From contig OX155961.1 of assembly GCA_944548615.1 (NCBI GenBank), positions 31,996,618-32,060,617 of the forward strand: DNA of 64,000 nt, given 5' to 3'. Positions 33,395 to 46,300 of this stretch are shown here, piece by piece. How positions within the stretch are numbered: position 1 is the stretch's first letter; the number at the start of each line of letters is the position of its first letter. The stretch comes from Micropterix aruncella (Eukaryota; Arthropoda; Insecta; Lepidoptera; Micropterigidae). Both the position numbers and the translations under genes were made by a program. Below the pieces are notes generated by a model that was not told the DNA's origin, searched no databases, and worked only from the letters and a program-made list of their open reading frames with translations.

Positions 33395-34215
33395 ATTTGG
33401 GTCCCATCAAACTTGCAGAAGGCAGATTTGCAGACGGCAATCTTGCAGACGGCTTCTTGCAGGCGGCAGTTTTGCAGAAGGCAATCTTGCAGAAGGCAGT
33501 TTTGCAAATGTCAAACTGACGTTTCGAGGGTCGGCATTTTTGCAGACGGCATTTTTGCAGAAAATGAAGTTAGAAGCAAAACATCGTATTTAAAATTTAG
33601 TGTTACCAGAGTAGAAATCGACAAAAGCCGCGTTTTCATATGTCAGGGTAGGGAAACCAGTCCACTTCTTTGAGTGTCCTCTCCATCGCGGATCTCAGCA
33701 ATCAACTTTCGATTTTAAGGAAAGAAAAACCTAACCTAACCTAACCTAACAGAAAAACTTAAAACATTTTTTTTAATGTTTAGTTTGATGTACTGAATCA
33801 TCCACTACAAGGATGCCGGTAATTAAATGTGGAGAGGTAAAAATATTCACCACTTTAATTTACCCTGACATGATAATTTGCTATATCTTTTTCTAAATTT
33901 AAAATTAATAACATATGACCGCTTTACTGCTTTATTTTTGGTTTGTAAAATAATATAAAATTATTTTATTGGTGTAATCATGTCCTAATGCGCCATTCTC
34001 AAACGTTTCTAACTTCGGGTTTGTATGCAAGTTTGCTTTCTGCAAGAATGCCGTCTGCAAAAATGCCGCCTGCAAGGTTGCCGCCTGCAAGGTTGCCGCC
34101 TGCAAGATTGAAGCCTGCAAGGTTGCCTCCTGCAAATCTGCCCTCAACAAATTTGGAGCTGTCAAAAGTGACATTTGTGCAAGTTTGCCGCATGCAAAAC
34201 TGGAGCCCCCCAAAT
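33395..34215. mobile_element. Rearranged foldback arms of the same 15-bp-unit family
   Basis: 33395-33565 repeats the GTCCCATCAAACTTGCAGAAGG centre and 15-bp units. 33712-33825 repeats the (CCTAA)n plus GATGCCGGTAATTA spacer. 34025-34215 is a right-hand arm ending GCAAAACTGGAGCCCCCC, the inverted counterpart of the terminus at 30959. The outermost ends at 30959 and about 34209 could be the true termini of one 3.25-kb composite. Confidence 0.75.
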
Positions 34216-34362
34216 ATTTGATTTCCGATTTCAGTGGTAATGGTAACACTGAATATAAAATGTCAACTTGATCTTTGCCGGCGGATGCAGATTTTGTTTT
34301 GCTTTTTGTTGGTAGTTGTTTCCATTTTCTCCTTTATTCCAGATTTTTTCAAACAGTGAACA
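34216..34362 (+). promoter_or_regulatory. XPD 5' flank / probable core promoter and 5' UTR
   Basis: Only 147 bases separate the foldback terminus from the XPD ATG. No TATA box is obvious in a convincing position. A pyrimidine-rich stretch ends TTATTCCAG at 34342, which could be an acceptor of a 5' UTR intron. Assignment as promoter is by position only. Confidence 0.35.
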
Positions 34363-34367
34363 ATGAA
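34363..34367 (+). CDS. ERCC2: XPD exon 1 (ATG + 2 bases)
   Basis: Five coding bases, ATGAA, followed by donor GTGAGT. The next exon supplies the G of Lys2. A very short first coding exon, supported by the exact MKLSVDG N-terminus after joining. Confidence 0.93.
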
Positions 34368-37300
34368 GTGAGTATATTTCTTACTTTAATATATAAGATA
34401 ACGCACGTATAAGGGATTCATAAGAGAATATCTTTTTTTTATAGGTTAAGTGTGGATGGTTTACTGGTCTATTTTCCGTATGATTATATATATCCGGAGC
34501 AATATGCGTATATGCTCGAACTTAAAAGAGGAATTGACGCGAAGGTAAGCGTATAAAACTCTACTAATTAAGGTTTTACAATATAAACCCACTTGTTTAC
34601 AGGGACATTGCTTACTTGAGATGCCGTCCGGAACGGGGAAAACGGTATCGTTGTTATCTCTAATCATCGCTTATATGGCTCAGAATCCACACCACGTAAG
34701 GTAAGAGATTTTAAGTAGTTTACATCTATCATTTGGGCACTGGCGATTTCTCTCTTTATCGTTTCATCACTTTAGCCCTTGGAGTAAATGGGTATTTTCA
34801 TGGATGCATCTGTCTCTTTTGCAGGATTTTCGGCGACATCCACCTTAAAGTACTATAACTACGAAACTACTACACCAATCATAAAAAGAACAACTGCACA
34901 ATGATTGCATTGAAATTTCGAATATAGAATATTGAAATATCATTTTGTAAAACAATTAGATAATTATGAATAAATATGAGAACGTCAAAGAAGTGAAAAA
35001 AACGCGGAACCAGATCTGGTCGTATCATACTCAACGGATAATTGTTTCAGAACCAGATTTGGTCGTATCATACTCAAGGGGTTAGTATAGAAAGTAATGG
35101 CGGTGATTGATCTGTTAAATAATCGTATTTTTATTCTAGGAATGTATGCGTTATAAAAAACCTTTCTCAAAAAAAAACCACCATCAGATTCGATCATTGA
35201 AATGTTAAATGTCATAGAAAAAGGCCTCGGACACTCAATTTTACAACAAAAAGCAAATAATTTAAATACAAAAAAATTTTTTTTTGCCTAATTTTTAAGA
35301 TTTTTCAATGAAATTAACTTTAATGAAATTAACGCAATATAGGTGTTTATGTATTATTAAAAAAAAAAGGACTAAACCTACCAAAATGTATGAGTTTGAC
35401 GATTCTTTGAATGCCTATATCCCGCTTATTTATTGATGCCGAATAATGATGATTGCAGATTCGGAATCAGCGTGGTGAATACAGTCGGGCGACATAAAAA
35501 AATCAACAATGTGCATAATACCTTATTCTGTTTTTGTAACAAATCTAACCACCTTGAAATTAAAGACTGCTTGATCTTTATCTAAAAACTTGTTAATGTT
35601 GTTTATAACTAGCTCTGCATAATCCCATTTGGACATATTATATGGAATATATGCAGTTTAGCTAAGTATTAAAAAAAAAAAAAATTATGGAATTATTGAA
35701 AAATAAAATTACAACGCCATAATTTAAAAAAAAATATTAACAACCTACCGCAAATAGGTGTTTGATGTTTCTTTAAACGCGTATATCTCACTTATTTATA
35801 GAGATAGAGCAAAAGATTCATACAGATTCGGAATCAGTGTGAGGAACATAGTAGGATTACATTAAAACATCCAATGTAGAAGAGTTTGCTAAACAGCATC
35901 AATAATCAAGCTATCAGTAATCATATCGACGCTTGAAAGGCAATCCTGACTAAGCGACATTAAGGGAACTTAACAGTAAAGTGATTTAATGTTAAAATAT
36001 TTTTAAATAGTGATTTTAAATTCATCTAATTGTTGGCTTGAAACAATTTTAAACACACATAGAAATATTATTTCTATAGCTATCCAATATATTGAAATAG
36101 GTTACCTAAATATTTAGGGTTTAAATCACTTTCCTGTAAAGTTTACTCAATATCGCTTAGTCAGGATTGCCTTGCAAGAGTCGATATGATTATGACGGAC
36201 CCGATTAATATAACAAAAACTGATAAAAGATCTTCTGAAAAAAAACCTTGGCGAGCTTCCTTAGAACTCATACTAAAAATTGGCTCACCTATTTCTATTA
36301 TTAAGGAATTTCTTTCAGAATAAAACTTTTTGATTTTCACAAGTTTATTGGGTTTTACAAGTTTTATTTGCAGAAAGACTATTTTATATAAAAAAATGTA
36401 AATTACAAAGTTTACATGTTTTGAATTCGAGGAGTCTTCAGATTTCCTCAAGCCTGTCATTCAGCCCGGTTGTGTATATAATTATAACCTACAGGTTTTA
36501 AAGCAATACAACTAGACATATTCTAGCTGGCTGCAAGGTGGCCTTAGATCGAGGACGGTACCCTTACCGCCATGACAAAGTCCTCGCTGTTATTCGCAAT
36601 GTAATTAGCCTCTCAGTGGCTCGTACCAACAAGGGTTTGACATTACCTTCAAACCCCCAATACAGTTTGTGCGGGATGGCTCTAAAGGCAAAAAACATTT
36701 AACTACAAAACCATTCTCAATAATCGAGAAAGCTTCAGATTGGATTCTGGAGGTCGATTCGGTCTCTAAGCAGTGTGAATTCCCTGAAAGTCTCGAATGT
36801 ACAGCCCTCCGTCCAGATATAACTCTTTACTCTCTATCTCGGAAGGTGGTCCTTATCGTAGAATTAACTGTTCCATGGGAATCAAATATCCCAAAAGACC
36901 ACGATTACAAATTAAATAAATACCATGATCTCGCAAATGCCATCACCCGGAACGGCTTCACTGTTCACCTTCACGCGGTTGAAGTTGGCGCTCGTGGCCT
37001 GCCAGCTAAATCTCTATTTCACCTCTTTAAAGATCTTAGTCTTTCCAGAAATATAATCGTCTCTTTCCTAGAAAAAATATCTAAAACTGTAACTTGCGCA
37101 TCTCAAATTCTATGGCTTTGAAGGTGACGTGAATGGGTGGTAAGGTGAACGCTCACATGTGGCAAGACAGCTGTCATGAACCTACCACAGCCGGTCGTTA
37201 GTCCGAAGTCCACTGCTCAGAAAGTATAGTATTATGATGGGCCCAACTCCGATCGGTGAATTCCATGGCAGCTCCGTTTGTATTTTATTTATTTTTATTT

Positions 37301-40300
37301 TACTAATTAAAGCTAGAACGCTCTATACCCAGATGTCTTTGTTAGGAACTTCATAGAGAACGTTAAGCAGAGGCTATGAATCACAGGCTTCAATAGTGAT
37401 ATTATTTTTTCAGGAAGTTCATATACTGCTCCCGTACCGTATCAGAAATTGAGAAAGTCATTCAAGAGTTGAAGACCTTGTTGGATTATTATACGAAAGT
37501 TACAGGCGAGCAGCCCAATTTAACCGGATTGGTCTTGAGCTCGCGGAAAAATATGTGTATTCATCCCGAGGTACAGAGTATTATTTAATCTTAATCTTTA
37601 AAAAAACATTCTACCCCAAAACCTTTCTTAATAATCAAGATAGGTTACGACTTGATTCTGGAAGTCAGTATCATTTCTCTGAAAGTCTCGAATGCACAGC
37701 CTTCCATCCAGATATAACTTTATTATTATTATCATTATATTTTTAATAGACAGGCAGTAATTTTTAACTGATACATTTGCGAGATGTGTAAATTTAGTAA
37801 TGAGACGTAAATTTAGTAATGAGATGTAAATTTAGTGTTCGATATGGCAACACTGGAAACGCAGGACTTGGAGGGGGCATCAGGTGAACATATTGTGAAG
37901 GGGCAAACATATTATCGGACGCGTCCGTCAGCCGCGGCTTATGGACGCGATTGAAAGGTTATCTGTGTAATGAATTTCTATTGAGCCGTGCACATTATTG
38001 GACGTCAGTCGCGGACGACTGTGCATACGTTCGTAAGCCGCGGCTTACGGACGCGTCCGATAATTTGTTTGCCCCTTGATACACCTTCAGAACAAGTTTA
38101 AACTTGCTAGTCATTTGGCTCATTTCAGACTCAATAGCCAGTTTGTCCAGTTCTGAATAACTTCCAAGTTTCGCGCTATAGATACATTTGTAATGCTTAT
38201 ATCAGCAAAAAACTTGGTGTCATCATTTAAAATCGAAGACTATCGCGGTGAGCTGAGGTTAGATGTTGCAACCGTTGTTGTCCAAGGTAGACTGAAGTGC
38301 TGTCAATCGTCATTTATTGTTCTGAAATTTGGAAAATCCACCGTGCACACACTTACTTGTATCTTGTGTTTTGTCTTTCCTCTTGTCGATGGGCATTAAG
38401 AATATTTCAAGAAGAGGGCTCCATTTAGTAGAGAATTCAAAACCGTTTTCGCTATTAAAGTTTGGGGTTCTTCTTATTGAAATGGCTTCCCGGATCATGC
38501 TCGGAAAGTAAGATTGTTTTTTGGATAGCACAATGGGATTTTGAAACTGCACTCAGTAGTTATTCCACTATTCAATAAGTGTTTGCAGATTGCTGATATT
38601 TCTCACTAAGATGTTTTTAACTACTTTGTGAGATGTATACTGCTGTTGTGAGGATGAAACTGTTTTGGATTTTGAACTGCTGCTACCACACTTTATTTGT
38701 TGGTTTTTAATTTTCATTTTCTAACTTAGGTATCAAAGGAAAGAGAAGGCAAGGCAGTCGATGGAAAATGTCACTCCCTCACAGCAAGTTATATAAGACA
38801 GAAACACGAAGATAACGAAACCGTACCAGTTTGTAAGATTTTTTTATAGTACCTTTCTTCGTATAAATGTAGATAAATTTCATTCTGCCATCCACTGGTG
38901 AATGTATTGGTGGGCAAACAGGTAGAGTTGCTTGAGTGTTTTATTAACACTTTGACTGCCAATGTAGTTTTCAGGATTCTGGTCTGAAAATCCAATCATA
39001 TTAAATCAATCCGATTCGTCTTGTAATTGTCTATGTAACAATAAGCTTCTTGCTAAAGCCAGTTACGAGTTATAGTTGGCAGTCAACAAGTTAACCTTAA
39101 CAGTGCGCATGAGCATACCGGGACGGAAGCTAAAATCGCCAAACCGATGCATCTACAGTGTTATAAAAAAGACTACCTTCTTCCTTTATGCACTCTACAG
39201 ATTAATCGACTTATCGAAAGTGATATAGTGGGGGGGGGGGGGGTTAAGTTGGAGGATGACAAAGGAAAATATAGGAATGGGTGATCAGTGACACGATCAG
39301 TAACACTCAATCGCGACTTAACAACTCAACAACATAGGCACTAATCAATTGCCTAAATTTGCACCAATTAGCCATTTAACTCTTTGACTGTGAGCATCCA
39401 GTATACCGGTCACAAATGGAAAACGTAGTTTTAGATTACTAAACAACTATAAAATATGCAATATTTACGAAAACTGGAGTCTAAAATTTAGCTACACCTA
39501 CTTATGCTCTATAGAAACGTTATGTAAATTGGTTCTAAAAATCAACAGAAGAACAAATTTGAAGAATTTTGCTAAAACTTGAAGCAGTAGTCATTTCCGA
39601 ATGCCGCAAGCCAACCAAGCTAGGGACGAAAATTTGGATTAGGCATTTAATCGTTTTACTTTGCATAACATTGTTCATTGTCATAAATATTACTATGTAG
39701 CTATAGGACTGATTGCATCAATATATTTTTAAAATCGACATGACTTCTTGGCATAGTGGTATAGTCGCCTGATCTTACATTGTAAAGTGCCGGGTATGAT
39801 TCCCAGCTAGGTTATCATTTTTCCGTTGGGATAAAATTAACAGAGGTGCATTTCAATTCTATTGATCGAATAACAACACACACACACACATGATATAAAA
39901 ACTTCACAGTAGGGTTTGTTATTAGAGATTGTCGTATGATAATAAACCTGACCATTATGAATTTTTACAATAATGAGTAGAAACAAACAAACACACTTCT
40001 ACTTCATTATAAATGTGATGATTATCTACATGAAATAGTGTAATTATTTGAGATGAAAATTGCTTCCTTCCCTATCAACTTAAATCGATGCTCGCCCGCA
40101 TGGAGAGTTCATTGCTGTCAACTAACGATGACACTAGTGGTGAAAGAATTAATCTTATTACCCTTAATTCACGTTCCAAACATGTATAGTGTTTAAAATT
40201 ATTACAATATCACAAGAATAAAATTTTAAACCGTTATAAAGAATAGAAAAAGAAAGAAATACGTCAAAATTACTACTTTACTCACCGATTTTGCGATTGG

Positions 40301-43300
40301 TTAATTGCCGAACTAGCCTAACCTATTCGTCAAGAGCGGGCTATTTGTCGTGAAACAAAAGGCTCCCATCCGCACACTACATATCATCGCTCTATATGTG
40401 AGACTTTACAGCAAACTTCAAGCAAACTTTTCAGGGCATGGAAAAAATTAATAACTTTGTTCATAAGATGCTTTTTTTTAGTTATGCAAGTTGGGCAAAA
40501 TTGGATAAATTGAGCAAAAAAAATATTAGTTTACTGTACTGTCGGTTAACCCGTTGAGTATGATACGACCAAATCTGGTTCTGAAACAATTATCCGTTGA
40601 GTATGATACGACCAGATCTGGTTCCGCGTTTTTTTCACTTCTTTGACGTTCTCATATTTATTCATAATTATCTAATTGTTTTACAAAATGATATTTCAAT
40701 ATTCTATATTCGAAATTTCAATGCAATCATTGTGCAGTTCTTTTTATGATTGGTGTAGTAGTTTCGTAGTTATAGTACTTTAAGGTCGATGTCGCCGAAA
40801 ATCCTGCAAAAGAGACAGATGCATCCATGAAAATACCCATTTACTCCAAGGGTTAAAAGTGTCAAAGAGTTACGCTATTTGCGAGAAATTACTACTAAGC
40901 ATGTAAGAGCTATCACCGGATAAAATCATTAAGTCATGCCTATGACGTGCCACTGCAATGAGAATTTATTTATTTATTTATTTATTTATAACGTACAAGA
41001 ACAAAAAAATACAAGGACATGCATTACAAGAAAACTATTTAATTTAAGCCCTTGGGACTTGGACAGAACAATCTGGAGAGTTATTTTACACCAATTACAA
41101 CAAAAAACGCAAATTCAAACTTTTGTTGCGTACGTATAGATCGACGTTATCAATAAACATTTTTTTCTATAAATGTGAATCGTACAAGGCTAGCTCTATC
41201 ATGTACCGAGTCTGCACTCGGGGGCACAGTGGATCCAGGGCCCGTTTGTGCATTTGCACCGATTGCACTAAGGCTAAAAACGCCCCTACTGTCTAGTGTG
41301 AGAAATTCTGTAATGTTTTATTATGTGGTTTTTTTTCAGGCCAATTCTATGAAGGTTTCACTCGGGAGGGAAAAGAGTCAGTTTTGCCGTACGGTGTCTA
41401 TTCCATCGACGATTTAAAACAGTACGGCTCTGACAGAAATTGGTGTCCTTATTTTCTGGCACGATTTGCGGTAAATATCTTTAATTCTATCATAGTCTAA
41501 GTTCCCACCCCACCGTAGGATTGCTAGGTTCACCCCTTATTTTAATTTTTAAAAATAATGGAAGGTTACAAAACGGGCAATACATCGTGGCAGGTTGTCT
41601 AATAAAGCATGCCGCAAGTAGATACGCTTAACTTCTACCTGTGGCATCTCACTTCTAAATATAAGCTTTATAATTTGTAATAGAAATAGTAAACAGAAAT
41701 ATATTTATTGTCCATATTGTAGTGCAACATTTATGGAGATAATGTATGACAGATTGTTTCTCATAATTCCCTGTTATGGTAATAGGTTGTCAATTTTTAC
41801 TTATTTGGTGTAATGCTAAATTAGTTGCTATCATTGTTGCATTGGCTTACCTATAATATGTAGCAAATTATCCTACTACTATATAAACGTGAAAGTTTGT
41901 ATGTACGTATGGATGTTTGTTACTCTTTCACGCAAAAACTACTGAATGGATTTTGATGAAACTTTACAATAATATAGCTTACACATCAGAATAACACATA
42001 GGCTATAATTTATAAAGATATATATAGTTTTCTATCATCATTATCACAATTTTCCATCACCACGCGGGTGAAACCGCGGGGCGCAGCTAGTATTAAATAT
42101 AATAAAGTGTGATCAGTGAAAAATCAAAATAATAATAATCAAAAATCTCAGTAAAAATCTTCCATTAATAAAACATTGAAATATACATGGAAGGGGTCTC
42201 AAATAACATTATTTTATAATAACCTGTCCTTAATGATTTTTATGTTCTTTAACAGATAATCCATGCAGATATCATAATTTACTCCTACCACTATCTCCTG
42301 GATCCAAAAATAGCGGAAGTGGTCTCGAAAGAATTGCACAAGGAAGCCGTTGTGGTATTCGACGAAGCCCATAATATCGATAATGTATGTATCGATTCCA
42401 TGAGCGTTAAAATCACTCGCAGAACCATTGATCGGAGCACGCAAGCACTTTCGGATCTCGAGAAGTCTATACAACGGTATGTTAAACTAAATTCTAGCAT
42501 CATTGCTCTCATGCTGGCTACGCATGCATTACTACAGTAATAAATATGTTATAAACTTAACCCCTCAAATGTGAGGCGTCCCTTAAGGGATGCCTTGGCA
42601 AAATGTATAGAAAATGTATATAAATTTATATAAATGTAAATATAAATGTAAATGTGCGCCGCTTTATAGTAATCCGCTCTATAGTAATGCTATAGCTCTA
42701 TAGTAAACCCCGCTCTATGTAAATGTAAATGTAAATGTAAATATAAATTTATATACATTTTGCCGTAGGCAACCCGAGCTAATCGCCATTCATTTGAGGG
42801 GTTAAGCTATAGGTTAGCTGATAGACATTGCCTCAAGGCAGTAAGCTCGCCTTTTTTATTTAAAATAAAGAGTTTTTTATTATTAATATTATTATTATTA
42901 TGCTGCACATAGGGACTTTGTTCTACCATTGATTATATGGCCTACTATAGGCAGTGCCAAATTTCTCGGTGTGCCCAAATCAAATTATTTGTATTGCATT
43001 TTATTAACACTAACAGTAGCCGATTTTTGTAATGCATGTTACGTTGCCTGCGGGCGTTTTTTGGCATTATTGTAACGGCTATAAAAAAATAACCTGATTA
43101 GATATAGAAACAATGTGTTTTGTATCTATTAGATGAACTTTTATATCTTCCGGATAAAAAATAAAAATGAAATAAATATTATATGTTATGTTTTTTTTTT
43201 AAAAAAAGGGCATTTTTGTAAGAAGAAAAAAAAGTTGTACATGAAGTAATCATACATAATCATTGACAATAATTCCACCACACCATATGGCATTGTTAAT

Positions 43301-46300
43301 ATTATTGTTTCACTAGGTATAGATAGATAGATCTTTATTGTATAACTGTATGTCAGAGTTCGATGCAGTCCACCTACAGGGTGTACAATTTCAATTACAT
43401 ATTTTTAACCACAGATCACTCTTTGTGCTTATTACTTATTATATTTTTAATTACAGCAACCACTTAAAAATTACCAATCAAATTCAATCATAATATCATC
43501 ATAAGAGTCTAAGAAATAATCAACATGACATTTCAAAGTAATCCAAGTGAAATAAAAATAATAAAAAAATTAGTCCAAGAATAAAAAAAACGGTGAAAAT
43601 GATATGATTAACAAGTCTATAAAATAATCTATAAAAAAAATTATCTAAGAAATTGGAAGTTTGTCTCACATAAAATAATGTAGTGTAGTGAACAGTAGTA
43701 TAATTTAAAACTTCTCTAAAGTCAAAAAACATTACACTTCAAAACCTTTCTCAATAATCGAGAAAGACTCGATTATTGAGAAATAATCAGATTGGATTCT
43801 GGAGTTCGATTCGGTTTCCAAACAGAATCAATTCCCTGACAGTCTCGGATGCACAGCCCTCAGTCCAGATATAATTCTTTACTCCCTATTTCGGAAGATG
43901 GCCGTTATTGTAGAATTAACTGTTCTATGGGAATCAAATATACCAAAAGACCATGAGAAACAATTAAACAAATACTATGATCTCGCAAATGTTGTCGGTG
44001 GAAGTTGGCGCTCGTGGACTGCCAGCTAGAATACTGTTACATCTCTTTAAAGAACTTGGTCTCTCCAGGAAAATAATCAACTCCTTCCTAGATAAAATAT
44101 GCTATGCAACTCCTTCCTGGACGCTCTGGCTAAAGCCACCACAGAATCTTCTGTGGTCTGAGACTGCTTGCAGGAGCTCAACAAATTGGGAAAATCCAAC
44201 AAAATCACCCTAATATGGATACCGGGTCGCCAAGGCATACCCGGCAACGAAGAGGCCGACAGACTGGCAAAACTGGGCACACTGGAATGCCCAGTAGAGC
44301 TTGTTGTAGGGGTCCCCTTCGCTACAGGTAAGAAAATCATCAGGGACTGCTTGGAGCAGGAACATCGGGCTTCCTGGAAACAGAGTCAGGGATGTCGCCA
44401 GGCAAAAGCCATGATGGAGCAACCACTACAGAAGAAAACCAAGGCCCTACTTGACATGAGCAAGAAGAACCTTAGAACCACTATCGGTCTCCTCACCGGA
44501 CACACGACCCTTAGAGCTCATCTATTCAACCTTGGCTTGACTGGCAAGGATTGCCGAATATGTGGCGAGGAACCTGAAGACAGCATACACATTGTTGGTC
44601 GCTGTCCAGGGCACGCCACCAAAAGACAGTTTACTGGGACGAGCCTTTCTCGAACCCAGCGATCTGCCCAACTTTAAGGTCAGTGATGTACTTGGACTGG
44701 TAAGAAGTACCGGGCTACTAGCTGACCACTGACCTAACCACACAGTGGGTAGTTACAAAAGACCTCACAGATCTAGGTGACATCAAGGGCTGGAAACAAG
44801 CCCCCCACTCTATCTACTACTACTACTAGATAAAATATCTAAAACTTCAATTTCCGCATCTCAAATCCTATGGCTTTGAAGGGGGAGTGAATGTATGGTA
44901 AGGTGAACACTCAGATGTGGCAAGACAGCTGTCCTAAACCTGCCACAGCCGGTCGTTGGTCTAGAATTCACAGTTCAACCCCCCAAAAGTATAATTATAA
45001 TATTATGATGAGCTCGATTCCAGTCGGTGAATTCCATGGCAGCTCCGTTTGTATCTATCTACTATAATAATAATAATAATAATTGATGTCATGTTAACTA
45101 TATAGCCTAAAGCAAGACGATGCTGCGAGACTAACGGAAGAGTACCAAAGACTAGTAGATGGGCTCCGTCAAGCGGCGATAGCGCGAGAGGCCGACACCC
45201 TGCTCGGGAATCCCATTCTTCCGGATGAGGTCTTAAATGGTGAGAAAATCACATTGTTCAACTGTTTTCACTATTTCCATGTGTACATTTTCCTGTTTTA
45301 ATTTGCAGAGGTGGTACCTGGCAACATTAGGAACGCTGAACACTTTATAGGTTTTCTCAAAAGATTCGTGGAGTATTTGAAAACGCGATTAAGGATACAG
45401 CACGTTGTTCAGGAGTCTCCTGCAGGTATACTATTTTGGTTTGATTTTTGTACGGCCGCCACGGATGGTATATAGTTAAATTGAGACATCTGTAATTCAG
45501 AATCTATATCATAATATCTTATATTATTGTGGGTGAATGTAAGATATTATAAAGTATAGATAATATTATAACCTGATTATATAACCAGTTTATACTACGA
45601 GGGGTGTTCTAAAAGTAAGTGTGCCTTACCAAGGAAAATTACAATATATAATTACAAAATTACATAAAATATGTATTTACCTCTGTATACTATTTCACTA
45701 TTTTTCTACACGTCCGATTAATTTCCATATTTTGTGGCAGTACAGTCATGATTTTGTCGAGCGTGATTCGTTTATATGACCTACGGCACAGCGGCAATGA
45801 TGTCTGCTTGCCGGGAGGTTGTTGGTCGTCCGCTACGCTCATTATCGAGAACGTTTTCTTTGCCATAAATATTGTTCGCCAATGACGAACCATTTAAACA
45901 GACATGACATCTTCACCATAAACATCGTATAACTGACGAGGAATATCCGCGACAGATTCTTTTTTTGCATTCAAAAAACGAATCAAACTGCGTATTTCAC
46001 AGCTGGCGGCAAAACGAAGTGGAGTCTCCATGGCGTTCGGCTATCAAATACGGAGTAAGCGTTTGAAGGTCACCAAACTGAATGCAAGTGCTGCCACTAT
46101 ACCCAAACTAAAATTCTCTGCCCGCATAAACTTCAAGTAGGGTAGGTGGGGCAAGGCCCTGCAATTTTCGGTTTTTGGAAAATTGTGGAGAATTAGAGAT
46201 AGATTTTTTTTTCACTTTTATATTGGTGTTTTAGATTAGGATCTTACCTATAACCTCTGAAAATTTCAGGCATGTTCAATCATCAGTTGCAGAGAAATTT

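Larger units (their letters stand above)
39376..40872. mobile_element. Larger element with TAACTCTTTGAC ends, carrying nested insertions
   Basis: TTAACTCTTTGACTG at 39376 is answered by GTCAAAGAGTTAC at 40861. The interior contains a SINE (about 39745-39895) and a TTAA MITE (40546-40856). The right TTAA is decayed to TTAC. No transposase seen. Confidence 0.45.

Noticed and set aside
39228..39246. Poly-G run, and the poly-C runs near 53597 and 53701, as quadruplex or regulatory elements
   Set aside because: Simple homopolymers; nothing around them supports a function.
39745..39830. Functional tRNA gene
   Set aside because: A and B boxes are present but the acceptor stem and T-arm do not close and a simple tail follows; fits a SINE better.
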